A stretch of DNA of 64,000 nt, from the NCBI RefSeq assembly GCF_028994805.1, contig NZ_JAJQQP010000004.1, positions 124,001 through 188,000 on the forward strand, written 5' to 3'. Origin of the DNA: Promicromonospora iranensis. Lineage in GTDB: Bacteria; Actinomycetota; Actinomycetes; Actinomycetales; Cellulomonadaceae. A program made the translations under genes and the position numbers. Below, piece by piece: positions 11,081 through 19,082 of this stretch (positions are counted from its first letter, which is position 1; each line of letters begins with the position of its first letter). The notes under the pieces are model-generated. The model was not told where the DNA came from, did not search any database, and saw only the letters and a program-made list of their open reading frames with translations.

Positions 11081-11719
11081 ATGAAGAACCGCACCAAGCT
11101 CGTCGCCGCCGTCGTCCTGACCGCCGCGGTAGCGGTCCCCGGGACTGCCTTCGCCGCCACGCACGTCTTCCGGCCCGACCCTGGCCGAGCCCACTCGTTC
11201 GTCACCGGGAACACCCCGCTCATCGCCGACGGCGTGGCGATCGGCAAGAACGTCTCCTGGTACAAGTCCTCCGGGCTCGGCCCGGCGGCCCGCAACACCG
11301 CACCCGGCGTGTCCACGGAGGAGCGCTACATCCCGACGGACGTCTTTCCGGGCGGCGAGCTGCCCGACGGCGTGACCCTCACCGAGGCCCAGGGCATCAA
11401 CGCCCTCACCCGGATCGGCGAGAACCTGGACAAGGCCGGCCTGTCCTACGACGACGTCGTCTCCATGCGCGTGTTCCTGCAGAACCCCGAGGGCGAGGAG
11501 AAGATGGACTTCGCCGGGTGGAACCGGGCCTACCGCCAGTTCTTCGCCAACACGAACCTGTCCACCGGCGAGGCGCTCGACGTCCAGCTCGGATCGGCGA
11601 CGACCGCGCCGATGGTCGTCAACGAGGCTCGTCCGTCGCGCTTCGCCCTGGAGGTCGAGAACCTGCCGGTGGACGGGTGGCTCGTCGAGGTCGAGGTCGA
11701 CGCGGTGTACTCCCGCTGA
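11081..11719 (+). CDS. Exported RidA/YjgF-family protein
   Basis: The 212-residue product has a clear signal peptide (basic MKNRTK, then LVAAVVLTAAVAVPGTAFA, cleavage near residue 26) followed by a RidA/YjgF domain. RidA enzymes hydrolyse reactive 2-imino acids to keto acids and ammonia. The Arg that anchors the imino-acid carboxylate is probably the one in ARPSRFALEV, in the same context as PTRSCVEV of E. coli RidA, and the end LVEVEVDAVYS matches the family terminus. ATG 11081 has a GGAGGAG ribosome site at 11070-11076. Most RidA proteins are cytoplasmic, so export is unusual. It is divergent from the Tat-exported oxidase, whose imine products it could clear. Confidence 0.85.
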   Translation: MKNRTKLVAAVVLTAAVAVPGTAFAATHVFRPDPGRAHSFVTGNTPLIADGVAIGKNVSWYKSSGLGPAARNTAPGVSTEERYIPTDVFPGGELPDGVTLTEAQGINALTRIGENLDKAGLSYDDVVSMRVFLQNPEGEEKMDFAGWNRAYRQFFANTNLSTGEALDVQLGSATTAPMVVNEARPSRFALEVENLPVDGWLVEVEVDAVYSR

Positions 11720-11744
11720 CCGACACCACGCCGCCGTCGAGCCA

Positions 11745-11774
11745 GGCCACGCCCCGGGCGCCCGGGGCGTGGCC
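11745..11774. terminator. Bidirectional terminator, ridA-like gene / exonuclease gene
   Basis: A 14-bp perfect GC stem (11745-11758 with 11761-11774) lies between the convergent stops at 11719 and 11793. Confidence 0.75.
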
Positions 11775-11792
11775 GCTGGGCTCGGTGCCGGT

Positions 11793-12515
11793 TCAGAACC
11801 CGGCCGAGTACTGCACCGGCCACACCCCCGACGCGCCCGGGCCGTCGAGGCCCTGCTCGCGACGCCATTCGTTGAAGCTCACCGCCCACTGCCGGTGCGC
11901 ACCGATCTGCTGCTGGTGCAGGTCCGTCAGCGACATGCGCGCCAGCTGCGGGAACCGGCGGGCCAGCGCCTCCAGCACGTCGAGCGTGGCGAGCACGTCG
12001 ACCTCGGCGGTGTGCAGGTCGCCGTCGGCGATGACGCCGTACCACTGCGACAGGTCGCCGAGGCGCCGCTTGCCCGTGCGGTACCGGTCCAGCCAGCGGT
12101 CGATCACCAGGGGGTCGACGACCGGCGCGACCGGGTGGCCCAGCCGCTGCGGGAGGGTCTTGAGCCCGTGGCGCAAGAGCTCGGCGTCGAGCAGGGAGAG
12201 GTCGAACGCCGCGTTGTAGGCGACCACGGGGACGTCGTCCGCCAGGTGCTTCGCGAGCTCCGTGGCGATCTCCTCGAGCGCCTCCCGCGGCTGGACGCCG
12301 TGGGCGCGGGCGTGCTCGGTGGAGATGCCGTGGATGGCCGCGGCCTCCTCCGGGATCTCCACGCCCGGATCCATCAGCCAGGTGCGGACCTCGGTGCCCA
12401 CGCCCGGCGTGCGCAGCACGAGGGCCGCCGTGACGATGCGGTCGCCCGCGACATCGACCCCCGTGGTCTCCGTGTCGAAGCCCAGCAGCGGCCTGTCGAT
12501 CCAGGTCTCGTTCAT
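11793..12515 (-). CDS. DEDDh 3'-5' exonuclease, DnaQ family
   Basis: The 240-residue protein has the DEDDh exonuclease motifs: Exo I FDTETTG (residues about 13-19), Exo II around VVAYNAAFDLSLLD, and Exo III HTAEVD with the H and D spaced as in DEDDh enzymes. The family includes the proofreading epsilon subunit and free-standing exonucleases. At this length, and with no other domain, it is better called a DnaQ-like exonuclease than dnaQ itself. It lacks the GIY-YIG/UvrC domain of longer actinobacterial homologues. The ATG at 12515 follows a GGGAGGACACC ribosome site. Its role may be in repair or nucleic-acid processing. Confidence 0.88.
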   Translation of the reverse strand: MNETWIDRPLLGFDTETTGVDVAGDRIVTAALVLRTPGVGTEVRTWLMDPGVEIPEEAAAIHGISTEHARAHGVQPREALEEIATELAKHLADDVPVVAYNAAFDLSLLDAELLRHGLKTLPQRLGHPVAPVVDPLVIDRWLDRYRTGKRRLGDLSQWYGVIADGDLHTAEVDVLATLDVLEALARRFPQLARMSLTDLHQQQIGAHRQWAVSFNEWRREQGLDGPGASGVWPVQYSAGF

Positions 12516-12673
12516 GGTGTCCTCCCTGCTCGTCCCGGTTTCCGGGCCGTGTCGTCCAGCACTGCCCGGTCGCCCGGTGCGTCCATGGAGAACCTTGCCA
12601 CCGCTCACCGACACTGTGGTTCGTCCCACCCGGCACATCACGGGATGCGGCGCGCTCCCTCAGGTCGGATGGG

Positions 12674-12679
12674 TAGGCT
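12674..12679 (+). promoter_or_regulatory. guaB3 -10 box, leaderless
   Basis: TAGGCT is followed by TGGCGG and the GTG start at 12686, the same geometry as guaB and guaA. Confidence 0.65.
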
Positions 12680-12685
12680 TGGCGG

Positions 12686-13810
12686 GTGAGCAACGAGATC
12701 GAGATCGGACGCGGCAAGCGCGGGCGGCGCGCCTATTCCTTCGACGACATCGCGGTGGTGCCGTCCCGTCGTACGCGTGACCCGAAGGACGTCTCGGTCG
12801 GCTGGCAGATCGACGCCTACCACTTCGACCTGCCGATCCTCGCGGCCCCGATGGACTCCGTGATGACCCCGGACAGCGCCGTCGCGCTCGGCCGGTTCGG
12901 CGGCCTCGGTGTGCTCGACCTCGAGGGCCTGTGGACCCGCTACGAATCGCCCGAGCCGCTGCTCGCCGAGATCGCGGCCCTGCCGGCTGACGAGGCGACG
13001 CGCCGGATGCAGGCGATCTACTCGGAGCCCATCAAGCCGGAGCTCATCACGCAGCGCCTCAAGGAGATCCGGGCGGCCGGTGTCACGGTCGCGGGCGCGC
13101 TGACCCCGCAGCGCACGCAGGAGTTCTACAAGACGGTGGTCGACGCCGGCGTCGACCTGTTCATCATCCGTGGCACCACCGTGTCGGCCGAGCACGTGTC
13201 GGGCAACGCCGAGCCGCTGAACCTCAAGCGGTTCATCTACGAGCTCGACGTGCCGGTCGTCGTCGGCGGGGCCTCGACGTACACCGCGGCGCTGCACCTG
13301 ATGCGCACGGGTGCGGCGGGCGTGCTCGTCGGGTTCGGCGGCGGTGCCGCCCACACCACCCGTGTCAGCCTCGGCATCCACGCACCCATGGCCACCTCGA
13401 TGGCCGACGTCGCCGCGGCCCGCCGCGACTACCTCGACGAGTCCGGCGGCCGCTACGTGCACGTCATCGCCGACGGCGGCGTGGGGCACTCCGGCGACAT
13501 CGTCAAGGCGGTGGCCTGCGGTGCGGACGCCGTGATGCTCGGTGCCGCGCTCGCGCGTGCGGCGGAGGCGCCGGGCCGGGGCTTCCACTGGGGCCCCGAG
13601 GCACACCACCCCCAGCTGCCGCGCGGCGAGCGTGTCGAGGTGGGCACGGTCGGCACGCTCGAGGAGATCCTCTTCGGGCCGGGCAAGCAGGCCGACGGCA
13701 CGCTGAACCTGGTCGGCGCGCTCCGGCGCGCCATGGCGACCACCGGCTACTCCGACCTCAAGGAGTTCCAGCGGGTCGAGGTCGTCGTGTCGCCGTACCA
13801 GCCGCGATGA
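12686..13810 (+). CDS. guaB3: GuaB3 family IMP dehydrogenase-related protein
   Basis: This 374-residue relative of IMP dehydrogenase lacks the CBS pair and keeps the TIM barrel (FDDIAVVPSRRTR, PILAAPMDSVMTP, VIADGGVGHSGDIVKAVACGADAVMLG). The loop that carries the catalytic cysteine in guaB (GPGSICTTR) reads GFGGGAAHTTR, with no cysteine, so ordinary IMPDH chemistry through a thioimidate is not expected. The actinobacterial GuaB3 I recall from M. tuberculosis (Rv3410c, beside guaB2) also lacks it, whereas cyanobacterial GuaB3 retains it. The GTG start is fixed by the TAGGCT box 6 nt upstream. The stop overlaps the next gene (ATGA). Its role in actinobacteria is unsettled. Confidence 0.93.
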   Translation: MSNEIEIGRGKRGRRAYSFDDIAVVPSRRTRDPKDVSVGWQIDAYHFDLPILAAPMDSVMTPDSAVALGRFGGLGVLDLEGLWTRYESPEPLLAEIAALPADEATRRMQAIYSEPIKPELITQRLKEIRAAGVTVAGALTPQRTQEFYKTVVDAGVDLFIIRGTTVSAEHVSGNAEPLNLKRFIYELDVPVVVGGASTYTAALHLMRTGAAGVLVGFGGGAAHTTRVSLGIHAPMATSMADVAAARRDYLDESGGRYVHVIADGGVGHSGDIVKAVACGADAVMLGAALARAAEAPGRGFHWGPEAHHPQLPRGERVEVGTVGTLEEILFGPGKQADGTLNLVGALRRAMATTGYSDLKEFQRVEVVVSPYQPR

Positions 13811-14286
13811 GCGCGGTGTCCGAGGACGAGCAGCTCGCTCCCGTCCTGGCCGCGGCTCCTGCTGCCGACGGCGAGTTCGTCGAGATCACCGACGCCGACG
13901 TCGAGCAGGTCGTCGAGCTGTGGAAGACCTGCGGGCTGACCCGGCCGTGGAACGACCCGTACGTCGATATCGCCGACGCACGCGCCGGTGAGGGCTCGAC
14001 CGTCCTGGCCGCTCGAGCCGGCGGCCGGGTGGCCGCGACAGCGATGGCCGGGCACGACGGGCACCGCGGCTGGCTCTACTACGTGGCCGTCGCGCCCGAG
14101 CTGCGGAGCACCGGCCTGGGCCGAGCGGCAGTCGTCGCGGCCGAGGCGTGGCTGGTCGCACGGGGTGCGCGCAAGATCCAGCTGATGGTGCGGACCGCCA
14201 ACACGGATGTGCTCGATTTCTACGGTCGGCTGGGTTACACCGACCAGGAGTGCACTGTTCTGGGGCGCTGGGTCGAGTCCGACTGA
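13807..14286 (+). CDS. GNAT acetyltransferase, YpeA-like
   Basis: The 159-residue protein has a GNAT fold with the acetyl-CoA loop VAPELRSTGLGRAAVVAAEAWL (R-x-x-G-x-G/A pattern) preceded by GWLYYVAV and followed by IQLMVRTANTDVLDFYGRLGYTDQE, a pattern typical of YpeA. The N-terminal 25 residues are extra and Ala/Glu-rich. It overlaps the guaB3 stop by 4 nt (ATGA) and so is translationally coupled. The physical link may be accidental, since no acetylated target is implied by the context. After its stop comes a different promoter region. Confidence 0.85.
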   Translation: MSAVSEDEQLAPVLAAAPAADGEFVEITDADVEQVVELWKTCGLTRPWNDPYVDIADARAGEGSTVLAARAGGRVAATAMAGHDGHRGWLYYVAVAPELRSTGLGRAAVVAAEAWLVARGARKIQLMVRTANTDVLDFYGRLGYTDQECTVLGRWVESD

Positions 14287-14326
14287 GGTGCGTCGAGCGA
14301 GGTGAGCGCACTGCGCCGCCCGCGCT

Positions 14327-14343
14327 GTGAAAATCAGTTTCAC
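14327..14343. promoter_or_regulatory. GTGAAA-N5-TTTCAC palindrome
   Basis: A perfect 6+6 bp inverted repeat with a 5-nt centre lies 35-51 nt upstream of the dehydrogenase -10 box (TAGGGT, 14378-14383). It has the form of a dimeric regulator site; which protein binds is unknown. Confidence 0.4.
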
Positions 14344-14390
14344 ACACCTATCAATACGTGGTGCAGGGTTTTGCGCGTAGGGTGGCGGCC

Positions 14391-16025
14391 ATGATCGACG
14401 ACGCAGCAGCCGACGCAGCGGCTAGTGGTGCGGTCGGCGGTGTGCTCGACCCGGAGCACCCGCAGGGGACGTTCGTCCTCGAGCCAGGGGTGATGGCCCC
14501 GCTGGTGGCTCGGATCGCAACCTCCGAGGGATCGGGCACCCATAGGTCCATGTGCCCCTTCACGGGCGCTCCGCTCGTGACGTTCCCGATCTCCTCCGCC
14601 GAGGACGTCGCCGCGTGCGCCGTCCGGGCGCGGGTGGCGCAGCGAAGTTGGGCACGACTGTCGGTGCGCGACCGGGCCGGAGTCCTCCAGCGGCTCGGCC
14701 GGATCGTCCTGGAGCGGCAGTCCGAGGCGCTGGACCTGATCCAGCTCGAGACCGGCAAGTCACGCCGTGCTGCCTTCGAGGAGATCGCGGACATCGCGCA
14801 GGTCGCCCGGCACTACGCCGTGCGGGGCGCGCGCTACCTCGCTTCGCGCCGGGTCCCGGGCATGGTCCCGCTGCTCGTCGGAGCGCAGGTGCACCGCCGT
14901 CCCGTCGGCGTGGTCGGTGCGATCGCGCCATGGAACTACCCGCTGGTGCTCGCGCTCTCCGAGGCGCTGCCCGCGCTCCTCGCAGGCAACGCGGTGGTGC
15001 TCAAGCCGGACCCGCAGACCACCCTCACCGCGCTCTGGGCCGCCGAGGCCCTGGACGACGCGGGCCTGCCTGCGGGCCTCTTCCAGGTCGTCGCGGGCGG
15101 CCCCGAGGTCGGTGAGGCGCTGATCGAGCACGTGGACCACATCTCGTTCACCGGCTCCACCGCCACCGGCCGCAAGGTCGCCGCGCGAGCGGGTGAACGC
15201 CTCATCGGAACCACGCTCGAGCTCGGCGGCAAGAACGCGCTCTACGTGACCGACGACGTCGACGTCGACGCGGCCGTCCCGGGCATCGTGCGGGCCTGCT
15301 TCTCGAACGCCGGTCAGCTGTGCGTGTCCGTCGAGCGTCTGGTCGTGCACGAGTCGGTCGCGGAGGAGTTCGTCGCGAAGTTCGTGCGTGCGGTGCGGAA
15401 CCTCCGGCTCAGCCCGGCCCTGGACTACTCGGCGGAGGTCGGTTCGCTCACCTCCGCCGCACAGCTCGACAAGGTGACGGCGCACGTGGACGACGCGCTC
15501 GCCCGGGGCGCCCGAGTACTCGCCGGCGGAGTGCACCGCGCCGACGTCGGCCCGTACTTCTATGCCCCGACGGTGCTCGACGACGTGCCCGCGCAGGCAG
15601 TGGTCGCGCGCGAGGAGACCTTCGGACCGGTCGTGACGATCTCGCGCGTCGACTGCGACGAGGAAGCCGTCGCCGTCGTGAACGACACCGAGTACGGCCT
15701 GCACTCGGCGGTCTGGTCCCGCGACGTCGGCCGGGCTCGCCGGATCGCCGCGCGCATCGAGGCGGGATCGGTGGCGATCAACGACGGGTACACGATGACC
15801 TGGGGTTCGGTCTCCGCGCCGCTCGGCGGCTGGAAGGCCTCCGGTGTCGGCGCCCGGCACGGGACCGCCTCCATCGACGGCCTCACCCGCCAGCAGACCG
15901 TCGTGACGTCCCGTGGGGCCCGGTTCGGTGCCACGCTCGACAGCCTCTACGGCCTGGGAGGCGACACCCCGAGCCGCGTGCTGACCACTGCCCTGGAGGC
16001 GATGCGCAAGCTGCGCATGCCGTGA
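14391..16025 (+). CDS. Succinate-semialdehyde dehydrogenase (GabD2-like)
   Basis: The 544-residue enzyme is an aldehyde dehydrogenase with the general base E277 in LELGGKNAL and the nucleophile C311 in NAGQLCVS, 34 residues apart as usual. GAIAPWNYPLVLAL and FTGSTATGRKV contribute to the NAD(P) site, and EETFGPVVTIS is a family signature. It resembles the actinobacterial GabD2 group that oxidises succinic semialdehyde to succinate. A GTG at 14358 is in frame, but ATG 14391 is preferred because TAGGGT (14378-14383) ends 7 nt before it. No gabT or 2-oxoglutarate decarboxylase gene is adjacent. The upstream palindrome suggests regulated expression. Confidence 0.88.
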   Translation: MIDDAAADAAASGAVGGVLDPEHPQGTFVLEPGVMAPLVARIATSEGSGTHRSMCPFTGAPLVTFPISSAEDVAACAVRARVAQRSWARLSVRDRAGVLQRLGRIVLERQSEALDLIQLETGKSRRAAFEEIADIAQVARHYAVRGARYLASRRVPGMVPLLVGAQVHRRPVGVVGAIAPWNYPLVLALSEALPALLAGNAVVLKPDPQTTLTALWAAEALDDAGLPAGLFQVVAGGPEVGEALIEHVDHISFTGSTATGRKVAARAGERLIGTTLELGGKNALYVTDDVDVDAAVPGIVRACFSNAGQLCVSVERLVVHESVAEEFVAKFVRAVRNLRLSPALDYSAEVGSLTSAAQLDKVTAHVDDALARGARVLAGGVHRADVGPYFYAPTVLDDVPAQAVVAREETFGPVVTISRVDCDEEAVAVVNDTEYGLHSAVWSRDVGRARRIAARIEAGSVAINDGYTMTWGSVSAPLGGWKASGVGARHGTASIDGLTRQQTVVTSRGARFGATLDSLYGLGGDTPSRVLTTALEAMRKLRMP

Positions 16026-16064
16026 GGTGAATGGTCGTCACCGCGCCCGGGTACGCTCGCGCGC

Positions 16065-16547
16065 ATGACGACGCAGCTCCATGCCTTCTGGAAGTCCGCC
16101 AACTCCCTGCCGGTCATCGGCGGGCTGCTCGGCAAGCGGATCTTCTCCCTGGTCTACTCCTTCAAGGCGCCGTACTTCGGCACCTTCGCCCCACGCGTGG
16201 TCGACATGCGGCCGAACCACGGCGAGGTGGTGGTGCCCAACCGGTGGCGCAACCGCAACCACATCGGCACCGTGCACGCGATCGCCGTCTGCAACGGGCT
16301 CGAGATGGCCATGGGCTCGCTCGCCGAGGCCACCGTGCCCGACGACAAGCGCTGGCTGCCGAAGGGCATGGAGGTGTCCTACCTCGCGAAGTCGACGGGC
16401 GACGTCACCTGCATCGCCGAGACCGACCAGGCGCAGTGGGACGGCGACGACCGGGACCTGCCGGTCCGGGTGCGCGGCGTCCTGGCCGACGGGACGGTCG
16501 TGGTCGAGGGCACCATCCACCTGTGGGTCACGCCGAAGAAGAAGTGA
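16065..16547 (+). CDS. DUF4442 hotdog-fold protein
   Basis: The 160-residue protein matches DUF4442, predicted hotdog-fold acyl-CoA thioesterase-like proteins. The helix-strand core includes NRNHIGTVHAIAVCNGLEMAMG, where the HIGTVH segment corresponds to the hotdog long helix entry, and the tail TVVVEGTIHLWVTPKKK. The ATG is set by TACGCT (16052-16057), which ends 7 nt upstream. It follows the dehydrogenase gene by about 40 nt but has its own leaderless promoter. Activity and substrate are not established from sequence. Confidence 0.85.
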   Translation: MTTQLHAFWKSANSLPVIGGLLGKRIFSLVYSFKAPYFGTFAPRVVDMRPNHGEVVVPNRWRNRNHIGTVHAIAVCNGLEMAMGSLAEATVPDDKRWLPKGMEVSYLAKSTGDVTCIAETDQAQWDGDDRDLPVRVRGVLADGTVVVEGTIHLWVTPKKK

Positions 16548-16571
16548 CCCGGTCCTGACGGGGCCGCGGGG

Positions 16572-17195
16572 TCAGCGGGCCCGGCGGCGGGGGAGGGAGC
16601 GGACCGCCGCCTTCCAGCTGGCCGGCAGCTCCCGCACGTGCCACCAGGCCGCCCGCACGGGCACCGCGCTCGCGGCGCTCACACCCACGCCCACGGCGTC
16701 CAGGCCGGCCTCGACACAGGAGTAGAGGGTGCGGCGCACGTGGTAGTCCTGCGTGACGACGACGGCGGTGCGCACGCCGTACAGGTCGTAGGCACGGCGG
16801 CAGGTGGCGGTGGTGTTGAAGCCCTCGCGGTCCAGCACGATCGCGTCGTCGGGAACACCGAGGTCGTTGTCCAGGAGCCAGCTGCGCATCGAGCCGGGCT
16901 CGTCGTACCGCGTGCCGTCGGTGTTGTCGTGCGCGTCGCCGCTCAGGATGACCGTGGGTGCGATACCGGCGCGGTACAGCTCGGCGCCGCCCTCGACGCG
17001 GCGGCGCAGGTACGTCGACGGCGTGCCGTCGCTGCGGAGCCCGGCTCCGAGCACGATGACGGCGTCGGCCTTCTCGATCTCGTTCGCGTCGTGCCGCACC
17101 CGGGCATGGCCGGTGCCCTGCACGACGGCGACCGGGACGACGAAGGCGACGGCGAGCACACCCGCGACGACAGCCGCGGCCTTGAGTGGAGTCAC
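16572..17195 (-). CDS. YdcF/SanA-family protein (DUF218)
   Basis: The 207-residue product has an N-terminal signal anchor (LKAAAVVAGVLAVAFVVPVAVV) and a DUF218 domain with ADAVIVLGAG, PTVILSGD, EGFNTTATCRRAYDLYGV and VVVTQDYHVRRTLYSC. SanA of enterobacteria belongs here and affects envelope permeability, so an extracytoplasmic envelope role is plausible. The GTG at 17195 is fixed by TAGCGT (complement of 17203-17208) ending 7 nt upstream. The gene follows DUF4031-HD on the same strand, separated by the hairpin at 17227-17296. It converges with the DUF4442 gene. Confidence 0.85.
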   Translation of the reverse strand: MTPLKAAAVVAGVLAVAFVVPVAVVQGTGHARVRHDANEIEKADAVIVLGAGLRSDGTPSTYLRRRVEGGAELYRAGIAPTVILSGDAHDNTDGTRYDEPGSMRSWLLDNDLGVPDDAIVLDREGFNTTATCRRAYDLYGVRTAVVVTQDYHVRRTLYSCVEAGLDAVGVGVSAASAVPVRAAWWHVRELPASWKAAVRSLPRRRAR

Positions 17196-17226
17196 GCGGG
17201 GAACGCTACCGCGTCCGTCCAGCGGC

Positions 17227-17296
17227 GTGTGGTCGGCAGCTCGTCACAAGGTCGGCAACTCGGACTGCCGACCACCTGACGTCTTGCCGACCACAC
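17227..17296. repeat. Nested GTCGGCA inverted repeat (copy 1 of dispersed family)
   Basis: Outer arms of 12 bp (17227-17238 with 17285-17296) enclose an inner 8-bp hairpin (17250-17257 with 17266-17273). All four arms contain GTCGGCA or its complement. The reverse complement of 17251-17280 matches 59442-59471 at 28 of 30 positions, which defines a dispersed element. It lies downstream of the DUF4031-HD stop and just before the ydcF promoter. Confidence 0.7.
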
Positions 17297-17314
17297 GGGG
17301 ACTTCCGGAAATCC

Positions 17315-18226
17315 TCACGCCGCCAGGGCCGACAGCTCCGCGGCTAGGTTTGCTTCTGCGCTCGGCTGCCAGCGGGCGGCGCCGGGCGCGGTGCGGAACA
17401 GCGGGCCACCGTCCAGGAGGGCGCGGAGCACCTGGGAACGGCCGGAGCGGAACAGGGGATCGGGCACGTCGCAGTACTCGGCGCGGACCTGGCGCGTGTA
17501 CCGGGTGTAGACGGCCGGGCTCCCGCCGAGCACGGCCAGGTCGGCGTCGCTGACCAGGCCGCCGACGACGTCGTCGGACGCCGGGGCATGGTCCGCCGTC
17601 ACCATGACCAGCCGCGCGATCTCGCTGACGTCCTCGCCCGAGACGCCGGTCCCGGCCAGCGGGCCGAGGAGCTCCGCCACCAGCCCGGCCGAGCGCTCCT
17701 CGTCCTGCCGCGCGACGCCGTCGTGCACCGCGTCGTGGAACCACAGGGCGAGACGAGCGTGCCAGAGCGCGCGCTCGGAGACGTGCGCCTCGGCCGCGAC
17801 GGAGTCGAGCGCGTCCAGTGCGACGGCCAGGTGCAGGGTCGTGTGGTAGACCCGGTGCGGCTCGCGCCAGCGGTCCACCAGGTCCTCGCCGGCCGTGCGG
17901 GCCAGGCCCGGATCGGCCCACAGGCCGTCCCACCGGGTCAGCAGGGCCGCTCGCTTGGCACGGTTCCGCTCGGCTCCGGAGACCCGCAGGCCCGAGGCCG
18001 CCAGCCGCCGGGCCAGGTCCCCGCCCTCGACGGGTATCGCGCCCGCCGCGACCAGCGCGTCGTACCGCTCGGCGGGGACGTCGTAGTGGTCGAGGTCGAA
18101 CGCGCGGTCGTGCACGCCTGCGGCTCGGGCGAAGAGGCGGAGCTCCCGCAGGGACCCGTCCGAGACCAGGTGGGAGAACAGGGTCCCGTGTGCGGGCCAG
18201 GTCGGCGGGTCGATGAAGAGGGCCAC
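17315..18226 (-). CDS. DUF4031-HD domain fusion
   Basis: The 303-residue protein starts with a DUF4031 domain (residues about 1-85: LFIDPPTWPAHGTLFSHLVSD, FDLDHYDVPAERYDALVAAGA) and continues with an HD-like metal phosphohydrolase domain. The metal motif is visible as YHTTLHL and LWFHDAVHDG, plus a later TADHAP. Substrate is unknown; HD proteins of this type often act on nucleotides. The frame is open upstream, but GTG 18226 is correct because DUF4031 begins there and TAGGCT (complement of 18234-18239) ends 7 nt before it. It is divergent from the unknown membrane protein gene at 18401. Confidence 0.85.
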   Translation of the reverse strand: MALFIDPPTWPAHGTLFSHLVSDGSLRELRLFARAAGVHDRAFDLDHYDVPAERYDALVAAGAIPVEGGDLARRLAASGLRVSGAERNRAKRAALLTRWDGLWADPGLARTAGEDLVDRWREPHRVYHTTLHLAVALDALDSVAAEAHVSERALWHARLALWFHDAVHDGVARQDEERSAGLVAELLGPLAGTGVSGEDVSEIARLVMVTADHAPASDDVVGGLVSDADLAVLGGSPAVYTRYTRQVRAEYCDVPDPLFRSGRSQVLRALLDGGPLFRTAPGAARWQPSAEANLAAELSALAA

Positions 18227-18400
18227 GGGGGAGAGCCTACGGCGCAGGGCGAGAGCGGATGCTCGGACGGCCGCGGAACCCCGGGGCCGGCGTGCGGCCA
18301 AGCATTGGAGGGCGCCGCTAGCATGACGTTCGCGGTGGTGGCCACGGTTCGACGGCCCGAACCGCATGCTGCTTGCCGGGCCGCCGAAGAAGGAGTCCTC

Positions 18401-19054
18401 TTGCCTACCCGTATCGGGTCGAGGAGCACGTTCGTCCGTCAGGGATGGATCGTGTTTCCCGTTGTCGTCGTCCTGGGAATGATCGCGATGGCGGTCGAGA
18501 TCGCAGGAAACGACGACTCATTGGCGGCGGGACTTGAAACTGCGCCATACACCGTGCCAGCAGTTTTGGCCCTTGTCGTGGTGCTCGCCGTTGCGATCGA
18601 AGTTCTTAGGGATCTCAGGACCGGTGCGCGTCTCCGGTACGTTGCTCGGCTGCGACCGGATGCCACGGTGCGGCCCGTACAGTCGTTCCACCCGATGGTC
18701 GAGATGGCTCTTCGACTGGACGTCAGCCCGAGGGGCGTGGGGTACAGGGAACTGTCGTGCCAGGTGCTCGCGATCCTTCCCGACCGGGTGGAGTACTGGG
18801 CGACCAGTGGCGACGAGCCACGTTGGTCCGTGCCTAGCATTTCGGAGGAGGTCAGACTTGTCGCGGTCAGGGTCGACCTGAGGAAGATCGACGTGCTCCA
18901 GATCGCCGATACGGGATCGCCCGCGAAGATCGAGGTGCGCCCGGTTCTCCGGCCGGTATGGACCTCCTACCGGGCAAAGTACCGCCAGGAAGCGATGGAG
19001 CAGCTGGTCCGGGACCTTGGTCACGAGCCCTCGGATGTTCTCGTTGAGCCGTAG
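18401..19054 (+). CDS. Membrane protein of unknown function, TTG start
   Basis: The 217-residue protein has two N-terminal membrane segments (IVFPVVVVLGMIAMAVEIA at about 18-36, AVLALVVVLAVAIEVL at about 53-68), then a soluble domain of about 145 residues beginning RTGARLRYVARLRPD. I recognise no family. TTG 18401 is chosen because AAGGAG (18390-18395) sits 5 nt upstream; an in-frame ATG at 18323 has no ribosome site. The coding sequence looks less GC-rich at third positions than its neighbours (for example around 18500-18600), which may mean acquisition or weak selection. It converges on the GH30-like gene. Confidence 0.65.
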   Translation: MPTRIGSRSTFVRQGWIVFPVVVVLGMIAMAVEIAGNDDSLAAGLETAPYTVPAVLALVVVLAVAIEVLRDLRTGARLRYVARLRPDATVRPVQSFHPMVEMALRLDVSPRGVGYRELSCQVLAILPDRVEYWATSGDEPRWSVPSISEEVRLVAVRVDLRKIDVLQIADTGSPAKIEVRPVLRPVWTSYRAKYRQEAMEQLVRDLGHEPSDVLVEP

Positions 19055-19082
19055 GGGCCTCCACGAACCACTGCCGGTCAGG

